This document shows positions 1 through 6,992 of a stretch of 7,516 bases of DNA, piece by piece. Position numbers and translations under genes: made by a program. The notes under the pieces were generated by a model. The model ran no database searches, had not been told where the DNA came from, and saw only the letters and a list, made by a program, of their open reading frames with translations. The first letter of the stretch is position 1; each line of letters begins with the position of its first letter. The stretch is from Desulfocapsa sp. (GTDB lineage: Bacteria > Desulfobacterota > Desulfobulbia > Desulfobulbales > Desulfocapsaceae), in the NCBI GenBank assembly GCA_020717935.1, contig DYDK01000083.1, forward strand, positions 1-7,516. Direction: 5' to 3'.

Positions 1-5
1 CTCCG

Positions 6-131
6 AAACGACCGGATTATCATAATGTCATTTCGACGAGAAATATTTATCGGCGAAATCTTAAGAGTATCCAGTGGTTGATAAACAAGATTTCTCGCTG
101 TCGCTCGAAATGACAGGCTTTTTGGTCGTTT
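6..131. repeat. Nested imperfect inverted repeat downstream of panC
   Basis: Three nested perfect inverted segments can be read directly. AAACGACC at 6-13 pairs with GGTCGTTT at 124-131. TGTCATTTCGA at 26-36 pairs with TCGAAATGACA at 105-115. GAAATCTT at 55-62 pairs with AAGATTTC at 87-94. The left arm carries extra bases between the middle and inner segments, so the structure is imperfect. The TGTCATTTCGA...GAGAAATCTT wording resembles a dispersed intergenic repeat I recall from several bacterial genomes, but I cannot verify this here. It starts 27 bases beyond the panC stop. No T-run follows the outer arm in the panC direction, so it is not a classical intrinsic terminator, although the folded RNA could protect the 3' end of a transcript. 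Confidence 0.6.
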
Positions 132-157
132 TTACGAGACCATTTTCATTTCGCTCT

Positions 158-1024
158 TCACAATAATTCAGCACTCAATAATGAGGCGTTATCGATTAAG
201 CGAACTTTATTGTTAATTGTAACCGCCATGATCAATCTACTGTTTTCATTGACTGCTTCACAGTTTTCCAGAGTATCGTTCTCAACAATGGCAACGAAAT
301 CAACCTTACAGCCTTCGTATTGTTCAATATTCTCTTGAATTTCACGGCATAAATCCTTCGCGGGCAGCGCACATGTCGCGGCTCGCGCCTTTTCCCGGGC
401 AAAAACAATGGCTCGATACAGGCATCGTGCCTGCTCCATTTCATCCGGCCGCAGATATTTATTGCGTGAACTCAGTGCCAAACCCGAGTCCTCTCGGACA
501 GTGGGATGGGCAATGATCTCTACGGGCAGATTCAGATCCAGCGCCATACGGCGAATCACAGCCAATTGCTGAAAGTCCTTTTCACCAAAGATCGCCAGAT
601 GGGGGCAACTCTGATGCAACAGCTTCATGACCACCGTGCACACCCCATCAAAATGGCCGGGGCGACTGGCCCCGCATAAGCCCTTGCCCAATCGAGCCAC
701 TCGCACACTGGTTTGGAATCCAGCAGGATACATTTCTTGTACGGACGGGGCATAGAGTACATCCACACCAACACCGGCAGCGAGCTCCGTGTCCCGTTGC
801 AGATCTCGTGGATAGGCTGTCAGGTCTTCATGAGGCCCAAACTGCATGGGATTGACAAAAAGAGAGACCACTACCTGGTCAGCCTCCTGTCTGGCCCGAC
901 GCATCAAGGCAAGATGGCCCTCATGAAACCAGCCCATGGTTGGCACCAAGGCAATTTTTTTCCCCTGTTCGCGCCACTGCTGAGCAAGAGTCGCCATTGC
1001 GGATGGGGTGTGAACCAGTTGCAT
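158..1024 (-). CDS. panC: Pantothenate synthetase (pantoate--beta-alanine ligase)
   Basis: PanC is a cytoplasmic enzyme that condenses pantoate with beta-alanine using ATP, through a pantoyl-adenylate intermediate, to give pantothenate for CoA. The 288-residue product has the usual family length. It shows the nucleotide-binding motif TMGWFHEGH at 29-37 (HIGH-like), LFVNPMQFGPHEDL at 55-68, GHFDGVCTVV at 123-132, GEKDFQQ at 147-153 and SSRNKYL at 185-191. These match the class-I-synthetase-like fold of PanC. Two family positions vary: W32-F33 where Ala-Leu or similar is common, and F151 where Tyr is usual. The reading frame stays open upstream to 1105, but that part runs through a REP repeat. 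The ATG at 1022-1024, with AAAGG seven bases before it (1032-1036), gives the normal N-terminus MQLVHTPSAM. It is the last gene of the minus-strand row, and no panB or panD is visible. Confidence 0.96.
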   Translation of the reverse strand: MQLVHTPSAMATLAQQWREQGKKIALVPTMGWFHEGHLALMRRARQEADQVVVSLFVNPMQFGPHEDLTAYPRDLQRDTELAAGVGVDVLYAPSVQEMYPAGFQTSVRVARLGKGLCGASRPGHFDGVCTVVMKLLHQSCPHLAIFGEKDFQQLAVIRRMALDLNLPVEIIAHPTVREDSGLALSSRNKYLRPDEMEQARCLYRAIVFAREKARAATCALPAKDLCREIQENIEQYEGCKVDFVAIVENDTLENCEAVNENSRLIMAVTINNKVRLIDNASLLSAELL

Positions 1025-1039
1025 TGTTTTACCTTTATC

Positions 1040-1197
1040 TGTAGGAGCCAGCCCCTGCTGGCGATAACCGAACTGCCTATGACAACCGCTTTTTTTCAAT
1101 GCCACAATTTCTCACACTTCTTTGGACCGGTTTTGAGAGAGAATCAAGGACGGGGAATTTTCCAAACCTGCATCGCCAGCAGGGGCTGGCTCCTACA
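1040..1197. repeat. REPIN-like pair of inverted REP sequences
   Basis: Positions 1040-1065 and 1172-1197 are perfect 26-base inverted copies of each other. Each copy begins with TGTAGGAG and then holds a perfect hairpin, GCCAGC - CCCT - GCTGGC, followed by GAT. The GTAG tetranucleotide just 5' of a short palindrome is the hallmark of REP elements mobilised by RAYT (TnpA-REP, Y1 transposase) proteins. Two REPs facing each other with GTAG at both outer ends is the layout called a REPIN or BIME. It fills most of the gap between the TPR gene, whose stop lies 4 bases away, and panC, whose ribosome binding site lies 3 bases away. No RAYT gene is present in the window. The repeat is seen directly; the RAYT origin is inferred. 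Confidence 0.8.
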
Positions 1198-1201
1198 AGA
1201 A

Positions 1202-1894
1202 TTACAGGCCTTTGAGTCTCGCAATCTTTTCTTCAACGGCGATCTTTTCAGGATCATTCTGATTTTGACCTGTAAAGGTTGCCAGATATTCTTCATAAAG
1301 AGCAAGGGCCTCTGTATGTTTCCCCTGCGACTCATGGATTCTGGCCAACCCGTTAAACCCTTCGCCTTGATACCCCTCTGTCTTTTGCAGGATCTTGTAA
1401 TCGACCTTGGCGGCATCCAGAGCGCCCGCCCCCTCATTGGCCTGAGCCAAGGCAAACGACAGCAAGGAAAAAAGGGGATCCGAGGTACTTATTTTTTTTC
1501 GCACTGATTCATACTGAACAACCGCCTCTTTATAGTTTCCGGTCTTCATCAAACCGTGCGCAACCTCAACAATCGCCCACAGTGCCGGGGGAGTCCCTGA
1601 AAAATCAGCAGCCACCGCCGTTAACGCCTTATACTTATCGGCTTCTACCGCCTGCATGGCAGTGGCCAGCGCTGCCGATGCCTTCTCCATTCGGTTGGCA
1701 CGATAGGAGCTGTATATCGTCAAAGCGATGATCACCACTCCTGCAACAACAGCCCCTATCTGCAAGTTTTTCTGATTTTTTTTCACGAACCGGATAACTA
1801 CCGGCGGCAGATTCAAATGCTCAAGCAAACCAGCGCCGCTATTATGGGAAATTTCTGGAATCTGCTGTTTATCAAAGGCGCTCTGTCCTGCCAT
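1202..1894 (-). CDS. Membrane-anchored TPR protein, YfgM-like
   Basis: The 230-residue protein has a cytoplasmic N-terminal part of about 44 residues with a basic stretch (RFVKKNQKN, 35-43). One transmembrane helix follows at about 45-64. The remaining Ala-rich helical region fits tetratricopeptide repeats, with clear TPR-type segments near 116-128 (LMKTGNYKEAVVQYE) and 187-202 (SQGKHTEALALYEEYL). This single-helix-plus-TPR layout matches the YfgM / TPR_21 type. In E. coli, YfgM sits in the inner membrane with the TPR part in the periplasm and associates with PpiD at SecYEG. Transfer of that role to this protein is inference. The start ATG (1892-1894) has a good GGAGG at 1901-1905, six bases away. 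The last codon ends next to the REP pair. It lies between glmM and panC on the same strand, which gives no specific functional hint. Confidence 0.82.
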   Translation of the reverse strand: MAGQSAFDKQQIPEISHNSGAGLLEHLNLPPVVIRFVKKNQKNLQIGAVVAGVVIIALTIYSSYRANRMEKASAALATAMQAVEADKYKALTAVAADFSGTPPALWAIVEVAHGLMKTGNYKEAVVQYESVRKKISTSDPLFSLLSFALAQANEGAGALDAAKVDYKILQKTEGYQGEGFNGLARIHESQGKHTEALALYEEYLATFTGQNQNDPEKIAVEEKIARLKGL

Positions 1895-1967
1895 ATTGAA
1901 CCTCCATTGTTTTTATCTGTAATCCCTCCAGCAAAAGAAGGCGGGCTGGGATGTCTTCTCATTTTTT

Positions 1968-2015
1968 GAGCTTCGTGGCCAGTCCGGTATCGCCCCTGCG
2001 GGCGATACCGGACTG
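1968..2015. repeat. Perfect 16-bp-stem hairpin of the local REP family
   Basis: Positions 1980-1995 and 2000-2015 are perfect inverted copies (16 bp) around the loop CTGC. The right half, GCCCCTGCGGGCGATACCGG, matches the core and tail of the REP copies in the other two gaps, so this looks like a family member lacking the GTAG-containing head. The left flank (from 1968) shares the 20-mer GAGCTTCGTRGYCAGTCCGG with the repeat at 3514-3533. It sits between glmM, whose stop is 79 bases away, and the TPR gene. No T-run follows it on either strand, so a standard rho-independent terminator is unlikely. A role in mRNA 3'-end stability or transcription attenuation remains possible. Confidence 0.75.
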
Positions 2016-2094
2016 AATCTCAGCCCTCCTCTCTACTCGAAAACAGATCTAATGTCCATTCTCAAGCCAAGGAAATATCATCAAATCGCCATCC

Positions 2095-3447
2095 TCAACC
2101 CAGATCCGCTTTGCTGACCATGGCACACAACTCATCGGCCATGGTTGCGATCATCGTCTGGTCCTGGCCTTCTACCATGACCCGGATCAACGATTCAGTG
2201 CCGGATGCCCGCACCAGAATCCGGCCATCCACCCCCAGTTTCTGTTCCATCGCATGAACAGTGGCCTTAAAATCAGGAATATGATCGGTATCGATGCGAG
2301 CGGAGGTGCGGACATTTTTCAGCACCTGCGGAAAATTTTCCATAACCATTGCCAATTCAGACAGGGGTTTGTGTTGTTTTTTCATGATGGCAAGGAGTTG
2401 CAGGGCCGCTAGAGTGCCATCTCCAGTGGTAATATGATCAAGAAAGACCAGATGACCAGACTGTTCACCTCCAAAGGAATAATTGTTCTTCCGCATCTCC
2501 TCCACCACATAGCGATCTCCAACCTTGGTGCGAACCATCCGTCCGCCCATCCGCTGCATGGCTACTTCCAGGCCCATGTTGGACATAACCGTTGCCACCA
2601 AAGTTTTTTTATTGAGCTTTCGCTGTTTAATCATGTCAGCCGCACAGATTGCCATGACCCTGTCTCCATCAACAATCTGCCCTTTTTCATCGGCAACGAT
2701 AAGTCGATCACCATCACCATCAAGAGCAAGACCAATATCTGCGCCGGTCTGTCGTACGACCGCCGCCATGTGCTCAGGATGTAAGGCCCCACAATCCTTG
2801 TTGATATTCTTGCCATCAGGATTTGCCCCAAAGGTCGTCACCTTCGCTCCCAACTCCTCAAAAACAAGAGGGGCCACACCATAGGTCGCACCATGGGCAC
2901 AATCAAGAACAATATGAAAATCATCAAGGGTAAATTTCTGAGGGAAGGTGTTTTTGAGAAATACAATATAGCGGCCCTTGGCATCATCAATGCGTCGTGC
3001 CCGCCCCAACTCATCGGCGATGGGTCGTAGCGCCGCCATTTTCTGGGAAAAAATCAGCTCTTCAATATCAGCCTCATGGGTATCCGAGAGTTTGAAACCA
3101 TCACTGGAAAAAATCTTGATTCCGTTGTCCTGAAAAGGATTATGGGAAGCCGAGATGACAACGCCAGCATCAGCCCGCATGGAAGTCGTAATAAAAGCAA
3201 TTCCAGGGGTGGGCAGCGGCCCCACCAACAAGACATCAACTCCCATGGAGCAGATACCTGCGGCCAGGGCGTTTTCAATCATATACCCAGAAAGACGGGT
3301 ATCCTTACCAATAACGATCCGATGCCTCTTGACCTGATTCTTGACCTGAAAGGCGATGGCCCGTCCAACCTGCATGGCAATTTCCGTGGTCATGGGATAG
3401 ACATTGGCAACTCCACGAATACCATCCGTTCCAAAGAGTTCTTTCAT
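2095..3447 (-). CDS. glmM: Phosphoglucosamine mutase
   Basis: GlmM interconverts glucosamine-6-phosphate and glucosamine-1-phosphate, the step leading to UDP-GlcNAc for peptidoglycan and LPS. The 450-residue protein is full length for the alpha-D-phosphohexomutase family. All key motifs are present: N-terminal LFGTDGIRG (4-12), the phosphoserine loop ISASHNP with the catalytic Ser at 101, the metal site DGDGDR (243-248), the sugar-binding GEQSGH (327-332) and the C-terminal phosphate-binding [10 protein letters not shown] (413-422). GEQSGH and the overall length favour GlmM over phosphomannomutase or phosphoglucomutase. The start ATG is preceded by AAGGA nine bases upstream (3457-3461). It follows cdaA and cdaR on the same strand, the known cdaA-cdaR-glmM arrangement. 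In Gram-positive bacteria CdaA and GlmM interact physically. The 194-bp gap after cdaR, filled by a repeat, may allow partly separate expression. Confidence 0.97.
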   Translation of the reverse strand: MKELFGTDGIRGVANVYPMTTEIAMQVGRAIAFQVKNQVKRHRIVIGKDTRLSGYMIENALAAGICSMGVDVLLVGPLPTPGIAFITTSMRADAGVVISASHNPFQDNGIKIFSSDGFKLSDTHEADIEELIFSQKMAALRPIADELGRARRIDDAKGRYIVFLKNTFPQKFTLDDFHIVLDCAHGATYGVAPLVFEELGAKVTTFGANPDGKNINKDCGALHPEHMAAVVRQTGADIGLALDGDGDRLIVADEKGQIVDGDRVMAICAADMIKQRKLNKKTLVATVMSNMGLEVAMQRMGGRMVRTKVGDRYVVEEMRKNNYSFGGEQSGHLVFLDHITTGDGTLAALQLLAIMKKQHKPLSELAMVMENFPQVLKNVRTSARIDTDHIPDFKATVHAMEQKLGVDGRILVRASGTESLIRVMVEGQDQTMIATMADELCAMVSKADLG

Positions 3448-3490
3448 TTGTTTTTTTCCTTTATTTTAAGAGTTTCTCAAAAGAGAACGG

Positions 3491-3621
3491 ATTGGGGTGC
3501 AACCCGATGCTCTGAGCTTCGTAGTCAGTCCGGGAATCGTCCGCAGGGGCACGCTCCTACAGGTGTTCAAATCAATCTGCCAGCATATTGTGGGAACCAG
3601 CTCCTGCGGACGGTTCCGGAC
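3491..3621. repeat. Diverged inverted REP pair between cdaR and glmM
   Basis: Two imperfect inverted arms can be read: 3529-3560 (TCCGGGAATCGTCCGCAGG, then GGCACGCTCCTAC) and 3590-3620 (GTGGGAACCAGCTCCTGCGG, then ACGGTTCCGGA). Read outward, both carry TGTRGGARC, a GCYCCTGCGG core and a GACGRTTCC tail, the same order as the REP copies at 1040-1197. The left flank 3514-3533 matches the flank of the hairpin at 1968-1987 at 18 of 20 bases. A small additional hairpin, ATTGGG / CCCGAT with one G-U pair, lies at 3491-3508. The element covers most of the gap before glmM and lies in the leader of any glmM transcript coming from cdaR. Divergence between the arms suggests an older copy than the perfect pair near panC. 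Confidence 0.65.
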
Positions 3622-3641
3622 AAATCGTTTCTCCTGCCCTT

Positions 3642-4676
3642 CTATTTTTTCTCCGTTGCATCTTCCTGCAGGGACGATGGTGAAGGGGGATCTGTCGCCT
3701 CTTCACTGCTGACAGTAAATGTCACCACTAAAGGTTCAACCTTCACTATCTGAATAGGACCGGAAAGACCATGCCGGGGAACAACCTTGACCGTCATCTG
3801 TCCGGCCTCGTTATCATCAACAACTGTGGCCTGAAACAAAGAGGATAAATCTTTTCGTTCTCGGGCCAGACTCCGCGGCACCAGGGCCGTCACCGTCACC
3901 GTCGTCGGACTGAGCTGCCGTTTGCCACTGTAACTCCCCAGATCAATCGACAGACCAGAGACCCGCTTCTCTACTGCTTCTTCAACAATGCTCAGATCTG
4001 CCGTCACTGAGGTCTCGCCAATGAGATTCAGAAGTTCGGTATTGAGCTCCAGGGGAACTTGAAGCTGTGTTGATTGCCCCATACCGCTGACATCAATCAC
4101 CTGTGTCTGCAAGGAATCAAGCTCCGCCAGGGCCGCTTGCGGACCAGTCACGGAAATAGAATCCGGTTTCATAGTAATCTTCTGCACAACAAAATGAGGC
4201 GCCGGTTGTCCTTTGGTGACGGGCTTGACCGCAAGCTGTTTTTGGATAAGTTTATCGAGGGAAAAAATGATCGAATCCGGCTGAATTCGCTGCACCTTCA
4301 CCCCTCGGGGCACAGAAATTGATTGATTATCATTGTTAATCACCTTGGTTCCAACAAAGGCCTGGGCCAGATCCACCTGTTTGGTAATGTCCCCAGGCTC
4401 AATGCCCAGTACCTGCTTGCGCGGCCCGCTGATAGTGACCATGATTTCCCGCTTGAACTGGTTAGAAATAACCAGATTCCGTGGCAGATTGATAACCTCG
4501 ACCGGAACCATCACATTTTTATCAACCGTGTCATCACCGCCGACAAAGTACCAGAGGGCCACGGCCAGGGCCAGCGAGATGAACGGAAGGGTCCAGTCTT
4601 TGGGCCACAGGGCTGGCAATCTCTTAATCAATCTCTTAATATCAGGGAGTTGCAATAGTGTATTCAATACGCTCAT
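3642..4676 (-). CDS. cdaR: YbbR-domain protein, CdaA partner (CdaR)
   Basis: CdaR is a membrane-anchored regulator of the diadenylate cyclase CdaA, with its YbbR repeats outside the cytoplasmic membrane. The 344-residue product has an N-terminal transmembrane helix at about 29-46 (TLPFISLALAVALWYFVG). It then has about three YbbR-type beta repeats, near 53-140, 146-232 and 238-322. Each ends in a similar strand pattern (PDSIIFSLDK, SVTADLSIVEE, VEPLVVTFTV). The C-terminal tail from 323 is acidic and Ser/Pro-rich and probably disordered. The frame is open from a TTG at 4691, but the ATG at 4674-4676 is preferred. It forms an ATGA overlap with the cdaA stop and has AAGGA (4681-4685) four bases before it, which indicates translational coupling. 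Whether it activates or represses CdaA here cannot be read from sequence. Confidence 0.9.
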   Translation of the reverse strand: MSVLNTLLQLPDIKRLIKRLPALWPKDWTLPFISLALAVALWYFVGGDDTVDKNVMVPVEVINLPRNLVISNQFKREIMVTISGPRKQVLGIEPGDITKQVDLAQAFVGTKVINNDNQSISVPRGVKVQRIQPDSIIFSLDKLIQKQLAVKPVTKGQPAPHFVVQKITMKPDSISVTGPQAALAELDSLQTQVIDVSGMGQSTQLQVPLELNTELLNLIGETSVTADLSIVEEAVEKRVSGLSIDLGSYSGKRQLSPTTVTVTALVPRSLARERKDLSSLFQATVVDDNEAGQMTVKVVPRHGLSGPIQIVKVEPLVVTFTVSSEEATDPPSPSSLQEDATEKK

Positions 4677-5467
4677 GATTTCCTTATCCAATGTTTCCAG
4701 GAAATCTGTGCCGGCGCTTCCTTAGCCACAAAAATGGCGTGCAAACCCTTGGTCAGGGTCATATCATCACTCATGAGCGTTAAGGCTCCATGCCGCACGA
4801 GGGATACTTCCTGGGTCTCTTCAGAAACCACTACCACCACCGCATCGGTTTCTTCCGACAGACCGATAGCCGCTCGATGCCGAGTGCCAAATCGTTTGTT
4901 GATATGTGGATTTTTGGTCAGAGGAAGGATGCATCCAGCCGTCTGAATCCGTCCTTTCTGGATAATCACCCCGCCATCATGCAAAGGAGAGACCGGCATA
5001 AAGATAGAAATCAGTAACTCTTTACTCAGTACCGCATCCAGGGAGGTACCAGACTCGACAAAATCCTGAAGTCCGGACTCTCCTTCCAATACCATCAGAG
5101 CGCCGATGCGCCGCTTGGACAAGTAAAAAGCCGCCCGCACAATTTCATCCAATTCCCTCTCGGCCATGTCCCGACTTTTCTGAAAAGGCGACTTCCCTAC
5201 CTGGGTCAAGGCCCGACGGATATCGCTCTGAAAGACAATAACCACAATCAACAACAGGGAACCGAGGAAAGTGTTGAGCAACCATTGCAAGGCCGCCATA
5301 TCCAAGGCCACGGACATAAAATAGAGAGCGCTGAGGATTACCAAACCCAGGATCATCTGCACCGAACGAGTGCCTTTAATAATCAGAATCAATTGGTGAA
5401 TGATAAAAGCGACCACCAGAATATCCAGAATATCCTGCCAGCGCAGTGATTTCAGTATTTCAAACAT
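4673..5467 (-). CDS. cdaA: Diadenylate cyclase CdaA (c-di-AMP synthase)
   Basis: CdaA condenses two ATP to c-di-AMP at the inner face of the membrane. From the ATG at 5465-5467 the protein is 264 residues, close to the family length, and begins with the familiar MFEILKSLRWQDILDILVVA. Three transmembrane helices lie at about 14-31, 36-54 and 59-80. A DAC (DisA_N) domain follows, with SPLHDGGVIIQ at 160-170 and GTRHRAAIG at 194-202, the two ATP/metal motifs. The first motif reads DGG (164-166) where most members have DGA. The RHR motif and the acidic pair EE (205-206) are intact, so activity is still expected. The frame extends to a GTG at 5521, but that would add 18 unusual residues. Neither start has a clear Shine-Dalgarno. 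It heads the minus-strand gene row and overlaps cdaR by ATGA. Confidence 0.93.
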   Translation of the reverse strand: MFEILKSLRWQDILDILVVAFIIHQLILIIKGTRSVQMILGLVILSALYFMSVALDMAALQWLLNTFLGSLLLIVVIVFQSDIRRALTQVGKSPFQKSRDMAERELDEIVRAAFYLSKRRIGALMVLEGESGLQDFVESGTSLDAVLSKELLISIFMPVSPLHDGGVIIQKGRIQTAGCILPLTKNPHINKRFGTRHRAAIGLSEETDAVVVVVSEETQEVSLVRHGALTLMSDDMTLTKGLHAIFVAKEAPAQISWKHWIRKS

Positions 5468-5756
5468 AGAAATAAGCAGATGGATAGAAACAAAGAAGAA
5501 ATGATTGTATGGCAGAACCACATCATTGACGGTTCAACGATGCCAATAATGCCAATGATGCCAATGATGCCAATGATGCCAATGGCGTTGTGTAGAAGAG
5601 TATTTATTTTTAAGAGATTAGTGTACAATATAAACTTCATCACTTTCAAGATATACTTTGCGAGAAAATGAAAAGGTGAAAAGAACGGGAGAGAAACATG
5701 TTAAGGGACTCGGAAATTACCACCTACTCAGCCAATCAATCCAATATAAAATTCCC
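5468..5756. promoter_or_regulatory. Divergent intergenic region between cdaA and the rhodanese gene
   Basis: This 289-bp stretch must hold the promoters of both divergent units. It contains a 9-bp tandem array (5540-5584) and an AT-rich part (about 5601-5660). On the plus strand TACAAT at 5624-5629 is a plausible -10 hexamer, but no good -35 lies 16-18 bases upstream. On the minus strand TTGTAC (complement of 5623-5628) could act as a -35, with only a poor -10 about 16 bases on. I see no riboswitch-like conserved core and no terminator. Open frames here run in several phases but none has family resemblance, and those crossing the array simply read its repeats. The promoter assignment is inference from gene direction. 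Confidence 0.45.
5540..5584. repeat. Five-copy 9-bp tandem repeat (ATGCCAATG)
   Basis: Five head-to-tail copies of ATGCCAATG are visible. The first copy (5540-5548) ends in A in place of G and the other four are identical. The array begins 72 bases upstream of the cdaA start and ends 172 bases before the rhodanese start. A 9-bp unit keeps any reading frame, but copy-number change would alter spacing inside the shared upstream region. It is not inside a recognisable gene: the frames that read through it are not in phase with cdaA. It could also be a set of direct binding sites for a regulator. Confidence 0.9.
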
Positions 5757-6992
5757 ATGAAAACAGAAAGTTTACAGAAATATTTCCTGACATTATTTTT
5801 CTTCGCAATCCTATTGCCACCAGGGACAAAGATGGCAACAGCAGCAAAGACCGAACGAAACGAAACGATCTATATGGGAAAAGTCGTTGGCAAATCCAAG
5901 AAGGCCCAGCAGGTTTCCATCGAACAAGATAGCGGGGAAACGGTTATGATTTCCTTTGATGACATAACTGGCGGCCTTGAAAACACCACTAAAGGATGTA
6001 ACGCCATCGTTACCTATGAAATGATTGATGGCAAGCCCTATGCAATTGATATTCAACAAAAATTGGCTGCACTCCCAAAAGGAGTAACAAACATTGAGCT
6101 CCCAGAATTAAAAAATCGTATGGACAAAGGCGAGGATTTTATCCTCATTGACTCCCGTCAGGATGCCAACTACGCTGAATCTCACCTCCGGGGGGCTATC
6201 TCCATTCCTTCTGGCGACATGCTGAGACTTTTGCCCAAACTGCCCTCTGACAAAAACAAACTCCTGGTTTTTTATTGCGACGGTGTCACCTGTAGCATGA
6301 GTTCAAAATCCGCCGACCAAGCAGTCAGAGCGGGTTATAAGAATGTAAAAATTCTTTTAGCCGGGATTCGAGGCTGGATCAAGGCGGGCCACCCCGTTTA
6401 TGCTTCCTACGACGAAATTTCCAGCGGCAATCTCGTCCTTATCGATTTACGAAGCACCGAAAAAGATGAGAAGGCCCGGATTCCTCGATCGATCAGCATG
6501 CCTGCCGCCACATTTGCAGACACATTCGACCTGATTCCGATAAAGGCCCCGGTCATTGTCTATAGCGATAACGATGCGGAAAGCCTTGCCGCAATGAACG
6601 AACTCCGTGAAAATGGCTACAAACAAGTCGCTCTCATAGAGGGCAATTTTGAGGGTTGGATACGCATTGGTGGGATTCTGAAGAAAGGCCCCGTGGAAAC
6701 ACAGCCGCAATGGACACGAATTCCTGGTGAGGGCGAAGTGAGCCGGGCCGATTTTGAAGCGGCATTGAAGGATCCCCGCAAGGCCCTCATCCTTGATGTT
6801 CGCGGCCCCGACGAAATAGCAAAGGGAAAATTCCCTCAGTCCCAGCATGTTCCCTTAAATGTGTTATGTAAAGACAAGAAAGACCCTCTCTGTTATATTA
6901 AAGATGTGAATCCAGACCAAATAATTTATATCCATTGTTCTACCGGCACCCGGGCCGAAATGGCGTATAAGGAATTAAAAAAAGGGGACTAA
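5757..6992 (+). CDS. Secreted protein with three rhodanese-like domains, 3' end frame-interrupted
   Basis: The predicted product is 411 residues. The N-terminus is a signal peptide: MKTESLQK, hydrophobic YFLTLFFFAILLPPG, and likely cleavage after ATAA (about residue 30), so export to the periplasm is expected. Residues 31-105 form a small beta-rich domain I do not recognise. Rhodanese-like domain 1 (about 110-214) has an active-loop Cys174 in YCDGVTCS and the closing LLAGIRGWIKAGHPV. Domain 2 (about 218-304) has YSDNDAES in that loop, without Cys, so it should be inactive in sulfur transfer. Domain 3 (about 326-411) has IHCSTGTRAE with Cys394 but stops soon after, lacking its last part. That missing part is encoded in the -1 frame down to 7054. 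I chose the ATG at 5757 for the signal peptide. The frame is open from a TTG at 5658, and no strong Shine-Dalgarno is seen. Rhodaneses handle sulfane sulfur; the substrate here is unknown. Confidence 0.85.
   Translation: MKTESLQKYFLTLFFFAILLPPGTKMATAAKTERNETIYMGKVVGKSKKAQQVSIEQDSGETVMISFDDITGGLENTTKGCNAIVTYEMIDGKPYAIDIQQKLAALPKGVTNIELPELKNRMDKGEDFILIDSRQDANYAESHLRGAISIPSGDMLRLLPKLPSDKNKLLVFYCDGVTCSMSSKSADQAVRAGYKNVKILLAGIRGWIKAGHPVYASYDEISSGNLVLIDLRSTEKDEKARIPRSISMPAATFADTFDLIPIKAPVIVYSDNDAESLAAMNELRENGYKQVALIEGNFEGWIRIGGILKKGPVETQPQWTRIPGEGEVSRADFEAALKDPRKALILDVRGPDEIAKGKFPQSQHVPLNVLCKDKKDPLCYIKDVNPDQIIYIHCSTGTRAEMAYKELKKGD

Noticed and set aside
1025..1105. 27-residue N-terminal extension of PanC
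   Set aside because: It would be encoded by REP sequence. The ATG at 1024 has an AAAGG site and gives the normal family N-terminus.
713..1507. Long plus-strand open frame across panC and the TPR gene
   Set aside because: It lies antisense to two genes with clear family motifs, spans the REP pair and has no recognisable domain.
1980..2015. Intrinsic terminator for glmM
   Set aside because: The stem is strong but no T-run follows on either strand; the sequence matches the REP family instead.
1040..3621. CRISPR array
   Set aside because: The repeats are few, inverted, unevenly spaced and separated by genes.
4677..4691. TTG start for CdaR five codons upstream
   Set aside because: The ATG at 4676 gives the ATGA overlap with cdaA and has AAGGA four bases upstream.
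5468..5521. GTG start for CdaA 18 codons upstream
   Set aside because: The extra residues do not resemble CdaA N-termini and the GTG has no ribosome binding site.
5452..5671. Small open frames reading the 9-bp array as Gly-Ile-Ile or Met-Pro-Met repeats
   Set aside because: Low-complexity products of the tandem repeat, out of phase with cdaA, with no start signal.
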